Assembly (NCBI GenBank): GCA_031281025.1
Contig: JAITFY010000103.1
Coordinates: 1 to 33,171 of the forward strand
Source of the DNA: Treponema sp.
GTDB lineage: Bacteria > Spirochaetota > Spirochaetia > Treponematales > Breznakiellaceae
DNA: 33,171 nt
Direction: 5' to 3'
In this document: in pieces, positions 15,156 to 23,493 of the stretch
How positions within the stretch are numbered: position 1 is the stretch's first letter
Layout: every line of letters starts with the position of its first letter
Notes under the pieces: model-generated
Seen by the model: the letters and a program-made list of their open reading frames with translations, nothing else
The model's database searches: none
Told to the model about the DNA's origin: nothing
Made by a program: the position numbers and the translations under genes

Positions 15156-16967
15156 TTACACATAATCCTCATAAACAAGCAATTCTTTTCCATCGATTGT
15201 TACCCTTAACCCTGTTTCAAATGTATCTGTATGACGCCTGATATGAGTCAGCCATACAAGGTCGGGATTGATGTTTTGTAGATCGGAATCGGTTATTTCT
15301 GATACTTCTTCGCAGATAATTCCTTTTACAAGACGGACAATTGGGATGTAGTCTTTGGTAAGCACCCTGCATGAAAGGATTTCTCCGCCCAATAGCATGA
15401 TTTTTTCACGAGCATCATTTGCACTTGTGGAGCTGATGATTCTGCCTCGCACACGGGTAATTTCCGGATTAGCATAACCGCCAGTGGTGGAACGGGCAAG
15501 AACTGTTCCCAATATGATGACACGAACTGTATTTACCATATTTGGACTCTGAAGAGGCAGACCTGCAACAAGAACAATTTTATCCGATATAGCAGCTGCT
15601 TTTGTATCAGTTGCAACTTTTATTACATTTTCGATCATGCTGCCTGTTTCATCGGCAATTGGGGTTTTGCAGGCCTGAACTCCCCAAAGCAATTGCATTT
15701 CGCGTATTGCTTTTTCGAAGGGCGTTACTGCAAGCACAGGCTGATGAGGCCTGTGTACGCTAAGAAGACGCGCTGTATTACCTCCGAGTGTCGGTGTAAC
15801 AATCGCTTTAGCATTTACATTTGAAGATATTTCTACTCCAGAGCGTGACATGATTATACCTAGATTTTCCAGAGTACTGGGATCTTCGGAAAAACATTCA
15901 TTGCGGATATTATCCATGTGGTCACGGAATTCCCGCGATTGTTCTACAGTACATGCAATTTTATCCATCATTTTAACAGCTTCTACTGGATATGCTCCTA
16001 CCGCCGTTTCGCCCGAAAGCATGATTGCATCGGTTCCGTCAAAAATGGCATTTGCAACGTCGGTAAGCTCGGCGCGTGTGGGACGCGGATTAACGATCAT
16101 CGATTCCAGCATTTGTGTTGCAGTAATTACCGGTTTGCCAATTTTACGGCACATGCTGATAATGTATTTTTGAACAAGCGGAATTTGTTCTGTAGGAATC
16201 TGAACACCCAAATCCCCGCGCGCCACCATTACTCCGTCTACAATCTCGACAATTTCCTTGATATTTTCTACACCGTCTTCACATTCAATTTTGGCAATAA
16301 TTTTCGTTTTTACATTCAGGCTTTCAAGATATTTTTTAATCTCGACAGCTTCATGCGGAAAACTCAAAAAACTTGCGGCAATAAAATCAACATCCATCTC
16401 TACGCCAAAGGTTATATCCTTTTTGTCCTGCTCGCTCATAATGGGAAGCATTGCATGAATACCTATCAGGTTTACATTTTTTCTGCTGCCAATTATTGCA
16501 GTGTTATTTGCACGGCAGTTGATAACACCGTCTGTTATATTAAGAACCTCAAGATCAAGAAGCCCGTCTGCAACAAGAATATGATGGCCGCTTTGCATTT
16601 TTTCCGGCGCTTCCTTCCAGTTAATCGAAAGACGGGCAGGTGTTTTTCCTTCCGATGCAGTTGTAAAACAACTGTCGGCAGTTACGGCAACAAGCTCGTC
16701 TTTGTGGATTGTGACTTTACCGTCGTTTTCTACCATACCGGTTCGAATTTCCGGCCCCTTGGTATCCAGCAAAACAGCTACAGGACACCCCAATTCATTG
16801 GATACACGTCTTACACGTTCAATTGATTGTTTGTGATCCTCGTAGCTTCCGTGTGAAAAATTAAGGCGGGCGATATTCATACCCGCAAGAATAAGGCTTC
16901 GTACAACTTCATCAGTGGAGGATGAAGGACCCAAAGAACAAATAATTTTGGTTTTTCTATTAGTCAT
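15156..16967 (-). CDS. pyk: Pyruvate kinase with C-terminal extension
   Basis: A 603-residue pyruvate kinase, which transfers phosphate from phosphoenolpyruvate to ADP. Barrel motifs include KTKIICSLGPSS at the start, NFSHGSYEDH, LDTKGPEIRTG, the active-site IAKIECEDGVENI and the signature KPVITATQMLESMIVNPRPTRAE. The normal protein ends near residue 475; about 125 more residues follow, with VRGRIISSTSANDAREKIMLLGGEILSCRVLTKDYIPIVRLVKGIICEEVSE in shape like the PEP-utiliser mobile domain of Bacillus-type enzymes but without its TSHAAI histidine. Ending in LLVYEDYV is unusual. No Shine-Dalgarno precedes the ATG and the promoter sits right against it. It diverges from hprK. Confidence 0.94.
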   Translation of the reverse strand: MTNRKTKIICSLGPSSSTDEVVRSLILAGMNIARLNFSHGSYEDHKQSIERVRRVSNELGCPVAVLLDTKGPEIRTGMVENDGKVTIHKDELVAVTADSCFTTASEGKTPARLSINWKEAPEKMQSGHHILVADGLLDLEVLNITDGVINCRANNTAIIGSRKNVNLIGIHAMLPIMSEQDKKDITFGVEMDVDFIAASFLSFPHEAVEIKKYLESLNVKTKIIAKIECEDGVENIKEIVEIVDGVMVARGDLGVQIPTEQIPLVQKYIISMCRKIGKPVITATQMLESMIVNPRPTRAELTDVANAIFDGTDAIMLSGETAVGAYPVEAVKMMDKIACTVEQSREFRDHMDNIRNECFSEDPSTLENLGIIMSRSGVEISSNVNAKAIVTPTLGGNTARLLSVHRPHQPVLAVTPFEKAIREMQLLWGVQACKTPIADETGSMIENVIKVATDTKAAAISDKIVLVAGLPLQSPNMVNTVRVIILGTVLARSTTGGYANPEITRVRGRIISSTSANDAREKIMLLGGEILSCRVLTKDYIPIVRLVKGIICEEVSEITDSDLQNINPDLVWLTHIRRHTDTFETGLRVTIDGKELLVYEDYV

Positions 16968-16973
16968 ATTCTA

Positions 16974-17002
16974 TATTTAACAGATTTTCTGGTTTTTTTC
17001 AA
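16974..17002 (-). promoter_or_regulatory. Promoter of pyk, leaderless geometry
   Basis: Minus strand: TTGAAA (17002-16997), 17 bp ending in TGT, then TAAATA (16979-16974), so an extended -10. Only six bases separate the -10 from the ATG of pyk at 16967, so the transcript should start at or beside the start codon. The upstream edge lies 19 bp from the hprK -35 box. Confidence 0.5.
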
Positions 17003-17021
17003 TAGTGGTTTTTTTTAATAG

Positions 17022-17051
17022 TTGTCATAGTGTAAGGTTATGATATAGAAT
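17022..17051 (+). promoter_or_regulatory. Promoter of the hprK operon, near-leaderless geometry
   Basis: TTGTCA (17022-17027) followed by either TATAGA (17044-17049, 16-bp spacer) or TAGAAT (17046-17051, 18-bp spacer). The ATG of hprK at 17058 is six to eight bases downstream, and no ribosome site is present between. This would drive the six-gene operon through holA. Confidence 0.52.
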
Positions 17052-17057
17052 GAACTT

Positions 17058-18047
17058 ATGGCGGACAGGGCTTTTACTGTACTTGACTTAATCGATCTAG
17101 ATCTCAAGGAACATAATTCCCTTAACCTGCGTTGTATTGGAGGGCGCAAGGGACTGGGCAGAACTATTGATATTCCAGACCTTAACCGGCCAATGGGCGC
17201 AATTATGGGCTTTTTTGAGGATTTCGCTTTTCAAAGAATTCAACACTTTGGACGCGGAGAAATTGCTTTTCTAAAACGGCTCGAAAACGAAGGAAAAACC
17301 GAAACTTTCAGTAAAATGTTCAATTATCAGATGCCCTGCTGCATTTTTACGCACAATTTTTCCCCTCACAAGGAGTTTTTGGAGATAGCCGAAAATGCAC
17401 AATGCCCCATTTTAATAACCGATCTTGGTTCTGCGGATTTTTCCACACGAATTATGCGTATCCTTTCCAGGATTTTTTCTCCCCGTCAAAGTGTCCATGG
17501 GGTACTAGTGGAAGTTTACGGGCTTGGGATTTTGATACAGGGCGACTCAGGCGTTGGAAAAAGCGAGACAGCGCTTGAACTTGTCCACCGAGGGCACCGT
17601 CTTGTTGCTGACGATGTCGTAGAAATAAACTGTATATACGGAAATATCCTTATGGGTGCCGGAGCAAATAAAATTATCGGCCACCACATGGAAATCCGCG
17701 GACCAGGAATAATCAATATTACGCATCTTTTTGGAGTAAGAGCAATCAGGGACCGCAAGGAGATTCAGCTAGTCGTTGAATTGGAAGAATGGGACTCCGA
17801 TAAAGATTACGACAGGCTGGGAACTGAAGACCTTACAATAGAGCTGTTGGGGGTAAATATCCCCAAACTAATAGTGCCGGTAAAACCCGGTAGAAATATC
17901 CCAATAATCATCGAAACCGCCGCAATGAACGAACGCCTAAAATCAATGGGTTACCATGCAGCAAGGGAATTTAACAAGAACATTCTTAAATGGATTGAAA
18001 GTGATTCCACCCGTTCGGTTTTCTTTGGTCAGGACGATATAATCTAA
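17058..18047 (+). CDS. hprK: HPr kinase/phosphorylase
   Basis: A 329-residue bifunctional enzyme that adds phosphate to, or removes it from, serine 46 of HPr according to ATP, phosphate and fructose-bisphosphate levels. The P-loop is GDSGVGKS (162-169), followed by LVADDVVEI and the family signature HHMEIRGPGIINITHLFG (209-226), where Pro replaces the more common Leu. The end has VKPGRNIPIIIETAAMNERLK. The N-terminal domain (1-135) is of normal size. It is first in the operon hprK-ptsH-ntrY-ntrC-lexA-holA, and its HPr substrate starts ten bases downstream. The divergent neighbour is pyruvate kinase. Gene identity is firm; the metabolic signal here is inferred. Confidence 0.95.
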   Translation: MADRAFTVLDLIDLDLKEHNSLNLRCIGGRKGLGRTIDIPDLNRPMGAIMGFFEDFAFQRIQHFGRGEIAFLKRLENEGKTETFSKMFNYQMPCCIFTHNFSPHKEFLEIAENAQCPILITDLGSADFSTRIMRILSRIFSPRQSVHGVLVEVYGLGILIQGDSGVGKSETALELVHRGHRLVADDVVEINCIYGNILMGAGANKIIGHHMEIRGPGIINITHLFGVRAIRDRKEIQLVVELEEWDSDKDYDRLGTEDLTIELLGVNIPKLIVPVKPGRNIPIIIETAAMNERLKSMGYHAAREFNKNILKWIESDSTRSVFFGQDDII

Positions 18048-18057
18048 GGATGAGAAA

Positions 18058-18324
18058 ATGACAGAGAGAATTACTAAAGTAATAAACAGAGCCGGTATTC
18101 ATGCCCGTCCATCGGCGATTCTGGTACAGGCAACAAAGAATTTTAAATGTAATATTTACTTTGAAAAAGGCACAATTAAAATAAACGCCAAATCCATCAT
18201 GGGTATCATAACGCTTGGAGCTGGTTACGGAACTGAACTAAAAATCACTGCTGATGGAGAAGATGAAGAAGCTGCTGTAGATACAATGGTTAAACTCTTT
18301 GAATCTAAATTTGAAGAGGAATGA
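18058..18324 (+). CDS. ptsH: Phosphocarrier protein HPr
   Basis: An 88-residue HPr. H15, in NRAGIHARPS, accepts phosphate from enzyme I; S46, in INAKSIMGI, is the regulatory site for HPr kinase. Both are intact, so it can act in phosphotransfer and in regulation. Size is normal. GGATGAG lies three to four bases before the ATG, and hprK ends ten bases upstream. Enzyme I is not in the window. With ptsN close by and no sugar permease, the PTS here looks regulatory, although genes elsewhere could add transport. Confidence 0.96.
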   Translation: MTERITKVINRAGIHARPSAILVQATKNFKCNIYFEKGTIKINAKSIMGIITLGAGYGTELKITADGEDEEAAVDTMVKLFESKFEEE

Positions 18325-18325
18325 T

Positions 18326-20065
18326 TTGCGCAGCTTGGAATACTCCACAATAAAAGTACGGACTCTAATTCTTATTTATTCTTTACTATGTTTCCTTACT
18401 ATAATTTTTTCGCGCAACTTTTTTATTGAAACTCTTGATGGAAATATCCCGGATCGCCTGCATTTGATAGTTTTTTTTACAATTCCGGTTGTATTGCTGG
18501 TTGTCTTGGGAATTTTTATTTTTCAGGTTTTTGCTGATTTTTTTCACCGCCGGCCAGGAAGCAAATTCAATATCAGGCTTTTGACAAATTTTACAATTAT
18601 AGTGATCTTTTCCATTACGCCGGCTACAATAATGGCAACTACAGCCATAAATCAAATAATAATTTTTTGGCACAATATTGATACTCCAGCCGGCAACAGT
18701 GCGGCCAATAGTTTTGCTGCCGAATATTTCTCCCTGCACCGTGAACGTTTTTATAACATTATAAATAATTACAATTATACAAATCCCATGCCCATAGAAA
18801 TAACCTCTGTTCAAGTTTTTCGCCTATCTGCGACAGCAGATAAGTCTGCAGCCGGAGGACAGAACGAAACCTGGACGGAAATCTCTTTTACAGGCAACGA
18901 AACGTTTCACCTTTCCTCTCCTCCAATACACGAAACCGGTTTTCCGGCAAGAGAGCTGCCCCGTGATCACGCAACCATTCGTTATGTGCACAGATCGCCT
19001 AACAACATTATCCATGTTTTTAGTTACAATCTTGGCGATGATTTTGACAGAAGAAAAGCCGCTATAGAAAACCAAATAGAACATTTTGAACGAATAAGCG
19101 ATATAAGAACAAATATAAGGCCGCTTTTAATTTATTATTATGTGGTTTTTTTCCTTCCTACCCTGCTTATGACGGTAATCATTGCCATATCACTCACACG
19201 GCGGATAACCAACCCAATAGTAGAGCTAACCGAAGCAATACAGCGTGTAGCTGCAGGGAATTTTTCAATCCAAATCCTTACACGGCGCGATGATGAGCTT
19301 GGTATCCTTATCCGTTCATTTAACTCTATGGTACAGGATTTGGAAAAATCCAGAGAAGCGCTTGTAAGAAGCGAAAAAATATCGATATGGCAGAATATGG
19401 CTCAACAGCTTGCGCACGAAATAAAAAATCCGCTTACTCCAATAAAACTTTCTGCAGAACGAGTATTGCGAAGATGGAGAAATGATCCGGAAAATATCGG
19501 CGCCATCATAGAAAGTTCCATGATGGCAATTATTCAGGAGACAGAAGGGCTCTCCACCCTTTTGAACGAATTCCGGACATTGTCAAAACCAATGGAGCCG
19601 TCAAATTCATTAACGCTTTTGCATGAACCTGTCGAAGAATTAATCAATACCTACACAAATTCATTCCCTGCAGTTAAATTTGACATTGAACATTTACAAA
19701 CAAATATAATGGTAAAAATCGATAAAAACAGGCTTTCGCAAATTCTGACAAATCTGATAATTAACGCCATTGATGCAATGAATGGCAGCGGTTTGATAGA
19801 GCTAAGAACCGATCTTGTAAAAAAACGGGAAGTCTGCTATTGTAGAATCAGCGTTAAAGATTCCGGCAAAGGTATAGATAAAAAAGAAAACCGTCTTGTT
19901 TTTACTCCATATTTTACTACGAAAGAGTCAGGCACAGGGCTTGGGCTTCCCATTGTTGAAAGAATTGTAAACGACCATAACGGTACAATTTGGTTTGATT
20001 CGGCGGAAGGCGTTGGAACAACTTTTTATATCGATCTGCCTGTGGAACTTAAGGAAAATGTATAG
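18326..20065 (+). CDS. NtrY-like membrane sensor histidine kinase
   Basis: A 579-residue sensor kinase. Four membrane segments lie near 12-30, 47-70, 87-108 and 267-290, leaving an extracytoplasmic domain of about 155 residues between the last two. A HAMP linker (291-343) precedes the HisKA motif QQLAHEIKNPLTPIKLSAERVLRRW with H364, which is the NtrY type. The ATPase part has NLIINAIDAMNG, DSGKGID and GTGLGLPIVERI. The start is the TTG at 18326, one base after the ptsH stop, with GAAGAGGA five bases ahead; a TTG at 18299 lies inside ptsH. The response regulator begins on the last base of its stop codon. NtrY-type kinases sense nitrogen or redox state elsewhere; the ligand here is unknown. Confidence 0.88.
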   Translation: MRSLEYSTIKVRTLILIYSLLCFLTIIFSRNFFIETLDGNIPDRLHLIVFFTIPVVLLVVLGIFIFQVFADFFHRRPGSKFNIRLLTNFTIIVIFSITPATIMATTAINQIIIFWHNIDTPAGNSAANSFAAEYFSLHRERFYNIINNYNYTNPMPIEITSVQVFRLSATADKSAAGGQNETWTEISFTGNETFHLSSPPIHETGFPARELPRDHATIRYVHRSPNNIIHVFSYNLGDDFDRRKAAIENQIEHFERISDIRTNIRPLLIYYYVVFFLPTLLMTVIIAISLTRRITNPIVELTEAIQRVAAGNFSIQILTRRDDELGILIRSFNSMVQDLEKSREALVRSEKISIWQNMAQQLAHEIKNPLTPIKLSAERVLRRWRNDPENIGAIIESSMMAIIQETEGLSTLLNEFRTLSKPMEPSNSLTLLHEPVEELINTYTNSFPAVKFDIEHLQTNIMVKIDKNRLSQILTNLIINAIDAMNGSGLIELRTDLVKKREVCYCRISVKDSGKGIDKKENRLVFTPYFTTKESGTGLGLPIVERIVNDHNGTIWFDSAEGVGTTFYIDLPVELKENV

Positions 20066-21429
20066 TGCCTGCAATACTAATAATCGATGATGAACCAGGT
20101 ATAAGACAAACACTTTCGTCCATACTTGAAGATGAAAAATACAAAGTTTATTCATCGCATGACGCATTGGCCGGCATAGAAGTACTTAAACGGGAAATCA
20201 TCGATATAATTTTTCTTGATGTCCTTTTACCAAAATTGGGCGGCATCGAAGCGCTGGAAAGGATTAGAAAAGAATGGCCATTGGTGGAAATTATAATGAT
20301 TTCTGGCCATGCAAATATTGATATGGCAGTAAAAGCAGTTAAGCTCGGTGCATTTGATTTTTTGGAAAAACCATTATCACTGGAAAAAGTTCTTACAGTT
20401 TGCAGAAATGCACTGCTTATCAGAAAATTACGTGAAGAAAATAAAACGCTTAAAAAAATAAACCGCTTTGCCTGTGAAGATATAATTGGAACAACTGCCG
20501 TCATTAAAAATATCCGGGATATGGTAAAACAGGCAGCACAAAGCGATGCAAGCATTTTAATCACAGGCGAAAACGGTACCGGAAAAGAAATAATTGCCAG
20601 AGCCATTCATCAATGTTCGGGGCGTGCGGATGATCCGTTTATTGATGTCAACTGTGCGGCAATTCCAGAAGCGTTAATAGAAAGCGAGCTCTTTGGCCAC
20701 GAAAAAGGCGCTTTTACAGACGCAGTACATTTGCGTAAAGGACGTTTTGAACTGGCGCATAAAGGAACATTGTTTCTTGACGAAATTGGAGACATGAGCC
20801 TATCAGCGCAGGCCAAAGTTTTGCGTGCTATTCAGGAAAAAACAATCGAGCGTATCGGCGGCGAAAAAACAATTGAGACTGACTTACGTTTTATAGCGGC
20901 AACCAATCAGGATTTGGAAAAAGCCTGCAAGGATGGGCACTTTAGGCAGGATCTTTTTTTCAGGCTGAATGTTATCCCCATTCATGTCCCGCCCTTGCGT
21001 GAACGCCCGCAGGACATCCCCATTCTGCTTTACCATTTTCTTAAGCAATTTAACAGAGAGATAACCCTTGACGAGCTTGCATTGGAGGAACTTTTAGCCC
21101 ATGATTGGCCGGGGAATGTGCGGGAACTGAAGAATTTATCTGAACGGATAGCCGTTATGCATCAGGAAAACTCCATAAACAGGGAAAATATACAAAAACT
21201 ATTATTTAAAAAGAAAAAAAGTGCGGTAAATCCAAATGATATAATAATCGATGATATTAATAAAAACAATTTTAATAAAGCCAAAGAATGTTTTGAAAAG
21301 CGTTATTTAGAGTTCCATTTTTTAAAAAATAATGGTATAATATCAAAAACAGCGGAAGCCATTGGAATTTACCCAAGTAACCTTCACGCTAAACTAAGGA
21401 AGCATAATATTTCCACAAATACGAGGTAA
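20065..21429 (+). CDS. NtrC-family sigma54-type response regulator
   Basis: A 454-residue regulator with receiver, AAA+ and DNA-binding parts. The phosphorylated aspartate is D52 (FLDVLLPKLGG), with D8/D9, S80 and K102 in support. The AAA+ domain has Walker A GENGTGKE (168-175), Walker B GTLFLDEIGD (234-243) and arginine-finger region FFRLNVIPIHVPPLRERPQDI. The loop that contacts sigma54 reads GAFTDA (215-220) instead of GAFTGA. A Fis-type helix-turn-helix closes the protein (ISKTAEAIGIYPSNLHAKLRKHNI). GTG start shares one base with the kinase stop (TAGTG), with AAGGA upstream. It is the cognate partner of the kinase before it; targets are unknown. Confidence 0.9.
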   Translation: MPAILIIDDEPGIRQTLSSILEDEKYKVYSSHDALAGIEVLKREIIDIIFLDVLLPKLGGIEALERIRKEWPLVEIIMISGHANIDMAVKAVKLGAFDFLEKPLSLEKVLTVCRNALLIRKLREENKTLKKINRFACEDIIGTTAVIKNIRDMVKQAAQSDASILITGENGTGKEIIARAIHQCSGRADDPFIDVNCAAIPEALIESELFGHEKGAFTDAVHLRKGRFELAHKGTLFLDEIGDMSLSAQAKVLRAIQEKTIERIGGEKTIETDLRFIAATNQDLEKACKDGHFRQDLFFRLNVIPIHVPPLRERPQDIPILLYHFLKQFNREITLDELALEELLAHDWPGNVRELKNLSERIAVMHQENSINRENIQKLLFKKKKSAVNPNDIIIDDINKNNFNKAKECFEKRYLEFHFLKNNGIISKTAEAIGIYPSNLHAKLRKHNISTNTR

Positions 21430-21431
21430 TT

Positions 21432-22043
21432 ATGAAGGAACTGACAGAACGTCAGAAACAGGTTATTTCTTTTATCGCTGATTATATTAAAGAACATTCC
21501 TATCCGCCGGCAATACGGGACATTGCTACCCATTTTTCAATTTCAGTTAAAGGCGCTCATGATCATGTTACTGCTCTAAGAAAAAAAGGGCATTTAAAAC
21601 ATACAAACAAGCGTCCGCGAACAATGGGTTTAATTCAGACAAAGGCCGAAGAATCTTTGGAATTAATTTCGATCCCGCTGCTTGGAAGCGTTGCCGCAGG
21701 TATGCCGCTTCTTGCCGAAGAAAATTTTGATGGAAATGTCATACTGCATCGTTCCATGATAAAGAAAAACAAAAATTATTTTGCATTAAAAGTAAAAGGC
21801 GATTCCATGTCCGGCGCCGGTATACTGGAAGGCGACTTGGCAATAATCGAAAAACAAAACACCGTCCGTAACGGCGAAATTGCAGTTGCAATAATTGATG
21901 AAGCTGCGGCATTAAAACGTTTTTACAAAGAAAGTACCCGTATTAAATTGCAATCGGAGAATCCCGATTATCCGCCAATATACAGCCCGGATGTAAGAAT
22001 ACTTGGGCGCCTTTCGGGCATTATTCGAACATATCAACAATGA
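21432..22043 (+). CDS. lexA: LexA SOS repressor
   Basis: A 203-residue LexA. The N-terminal winged helix carries SYPPAIRDIATHFSISVKGAHDHVTALRKKG (23-53), with the recognition helix differing from the E. coli type. The self-cleavage bond is A89-G90 (SVAAGMP), and the catalytic pair is S125 (VKGDSMSGAG) and K162 (AALKRFYK). It should therefore be cleaved in a RecA-dependent way. It begins two bases after the regulator's stop with GAGGT upstream, and its TGA overlaps the ATG of holA. No recA or obvious LexA operator palindrome was identified in the window, so its regulon cannot be named. LexA inside an HPr kinase/Ntr operon is unusual. Confidence 0.94.
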   Translation: MKELTERQKQVISFIADYIKEHSYPPAIRDIATHFSISVKGAHDHVTALRKKGHLKHTNKRPRTMGLIQTKAEESLELISIPLLGSVAAGMPLLAEENFDGNVILHRSMIKKNKNYFALKVKGDSMSGAGILEGDLAIIEKQNTVRNGEIAVAIIDEAAALKRFYKESTRIKLQSENPDYPPIYSPDVRILGRLSGIIRTYQQ

Positions 22044-23035
22044 ATTCAAATCCAGTTTGTGTTTATATTTTTTTAGGCCCGGAGGCGGGCAAAAAAAAAG
22101 ATACGGTAAATGTTATAAAAGAAAGATTTATCAACAAAAAAGAAACAGAAGAATTTGTTTTTTATGCCGACGAAACTCCTGCAAGCAGGATAGCCGACAT
22201 TCTGCAAACCATGAGCTTGTTTGCGGAAAAACGGGTTATTGTTGTAAAAAATGCAGAAACAATTAAAAACAAGGACGATATAAATCTACTTGTTTCGTGC
22301 ATTAATAACATAGAAGAAAACACCCTTCTTTTTCTGCTCTCCGACGAAAACCGCATTGAAGCAGGTTTTGACAAAATAAATGCAAACCGTCAGGTTTTTT
22401 ATGAAATGTTTGAAAGAGATAAAATCGAATGGGTACGGGATTTTTTTAAACGCGAAGGTTTAAATATCGACAAAAACGGCATTGCAATTATTCTGGAAAT
22501 GGTAGAAAACAACACCGATGCCTTAAGGCAGGAATGTTCCCGTTTGATAAATTTTCTGCATGGCAGCGATTCTTCAAAAGACAAAAACATTAATGTTCAA
22601 GATATAGAAAAATGGCTGTCTCATAACAGGGAGGAGTCCGCATTTACGCTGTTTTCCCGCATTGCCGCAGGTGATCTTTCCAAAGCACTGGAATCCTTAA
22701 CTATCATGTTAGCCGCCAAAGAGAGAGCGCCTGGTATACTGGCAGGTCTTTCATGGTGTTTTGGTAAACTGCGTGATTATCTTTCGTTAGTGGAAACCGG
22801 AAATGCAAATAATAGTTTTGAACTAAAAAAGATAGGCATTTATTCTCCAAAGTCAAAAGACGATTATGCCGCCGCATCACAGCGATATAACACAGAATCC
22901 ACAGAAGCTTGCCTTGCGCTTACAGCAAAGTATGATGTACTGATGCGTTCTCCTTTATCAGTAATGGAAAACATACTAATGCACAGGTATATTTTAGCGG
23001 TAATGAATACCGCTAAAAAACCCTTTGCTTTTTAA
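22040..23035 (+). CDS. holA: DNA polymerase III delta subunit
   Basis: A 331-residue clamp-loader delta subunit, which opens the beta sliding clamp. The N-terminal AAA+-like fold lacks a working P-loop (VYIFLGPEAGKKKDTVNVI), as usual for delta. LLFLLSDENRIEA (about 94-106) and ARIADIL-type beta-clamp contact SLFAEKRVIVVKNAE (about 60-74) follow. The collar domain runs from about 215 (FTLFSRIAAGDLSKALESL) to the end. It overlaps lexA by ATGA and its stop overlaps that of convergent ssb in TTAA. Delta proteins diverge strongly, but layout and length fit well. Confidence 0.88.
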   Translation: MNSNPVCVYIFLGPEAGKKKDTVNVIKERFINKKETEEFVFYADETPASRIADILQTMSLFAEKRVIVVKNAETIKNKDDINLLVSCINNIEENTLLFLLSDENRIEAGFDKINANRQVFYEMFERDKIEWVRDFFKREGLNIDKNGIAIILEMVENNTDALRQECSRLINFLHGSDSSKDKNINVQDIEKWLSHNREESAFTLFSRIAAGDLSKALESLTIMLAAKERAPGILAGLSWCFGKLRDYLSLVETGNANNSFELKKIGIYSPKSKDDYAAASQRYNTESTEACLALTAKYDVLMRSPLSVMENILMHRYILAVMNTAKKPFAF

Positions 23036-23493
23036 AACATTACTGGTTCAAGCTCCTTGATTGTTTCTGATGCACGAATATCTTCTTTGTCATCATCAGT
23101 GTAATGAAGCGCCGGTTCAGCAACAATTGCTTCGCTGGAAGTTTTTCCCTCTTTTTTAAATTCGGGACGAAACTCTACATGTTCTGCAACAATGGTTACA
23201 CGCGAATGAGGTTTACCATCGGCGCTATTCCAGCGATCCTCTTTTAAGCGGCCTACAACACGTACGCCCCGGCCCTTTCGGCCTTTGGTGTAACATGCCT
23301 CGGCAAGCTTTCCCCAGGTTTCCACATCGAAAAAGGACACTTCCTTCTCAAAACCGGATTCCTGGTTGTTTTGCTTGTAATAGCGATTTGACGCAAGACG
23401 TAATGTACATACTTGTGTCCCTTTAGGGGTGGATCGAAGCATTGGATCTTTAACCAGGTTACCTTCGATTAAAATTGAATTGAGGCTATTCAT
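23032..23493 (-). CDS. ssb: Single-stranded DNA-binding protein
   Basis: A 153-residue SSB. The OB fold (about 1-110) has MNSLNSILIEGNLVKDPMLRSTPKGTQVCTLRLASNRYY split across the first strands, then FFDVETWGKLAEACYTKGRKGRGVRVVGRLKEDRW and VTIVAEHVEF. The tail is acidic but ends LEPVMF, not the common DDDIPF, so the partner-docking tip is degenerate though the last Phe is kept. The ATG at 23493 has AGGAGG six bases upstream; a longer reading from 23589 adds non-conserved residues. It overlaps the holA stop and diverges from the helicase. Confidence 0.92.
   Translation of the reverse strand: MNSLNSILIEGNLVKDPMLRSTPKGTQVCTLRLASNRYYKQNNQESGFEKEVSFFDVETWGKLAEACYTKGRKGRGVRVVGRLKEDRWNSADGKPHSRVTIVAEHVEFRPEFKKEGKTSSEAIVAEPALHYTDDDKEDIRASETIKELEPVMF

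Noticed and set aside
15918-16826. 302-residue open frame on + opposite pyk
   Set aside because: It is antisense to a clear pyruvate kinase, is rich in Phe, Cys and Asn, and has no ribosome site or family features.
22992-23018. Perfect 11-bp stem with 5-nt loop near the end of holA, as a terminator for holA or ssb
   Set aside because: The flanks are T-run before and A-run after on both strands, the reverse of an intrinsic terminator, and it lies inside coding sequence. It is a palindrome only.
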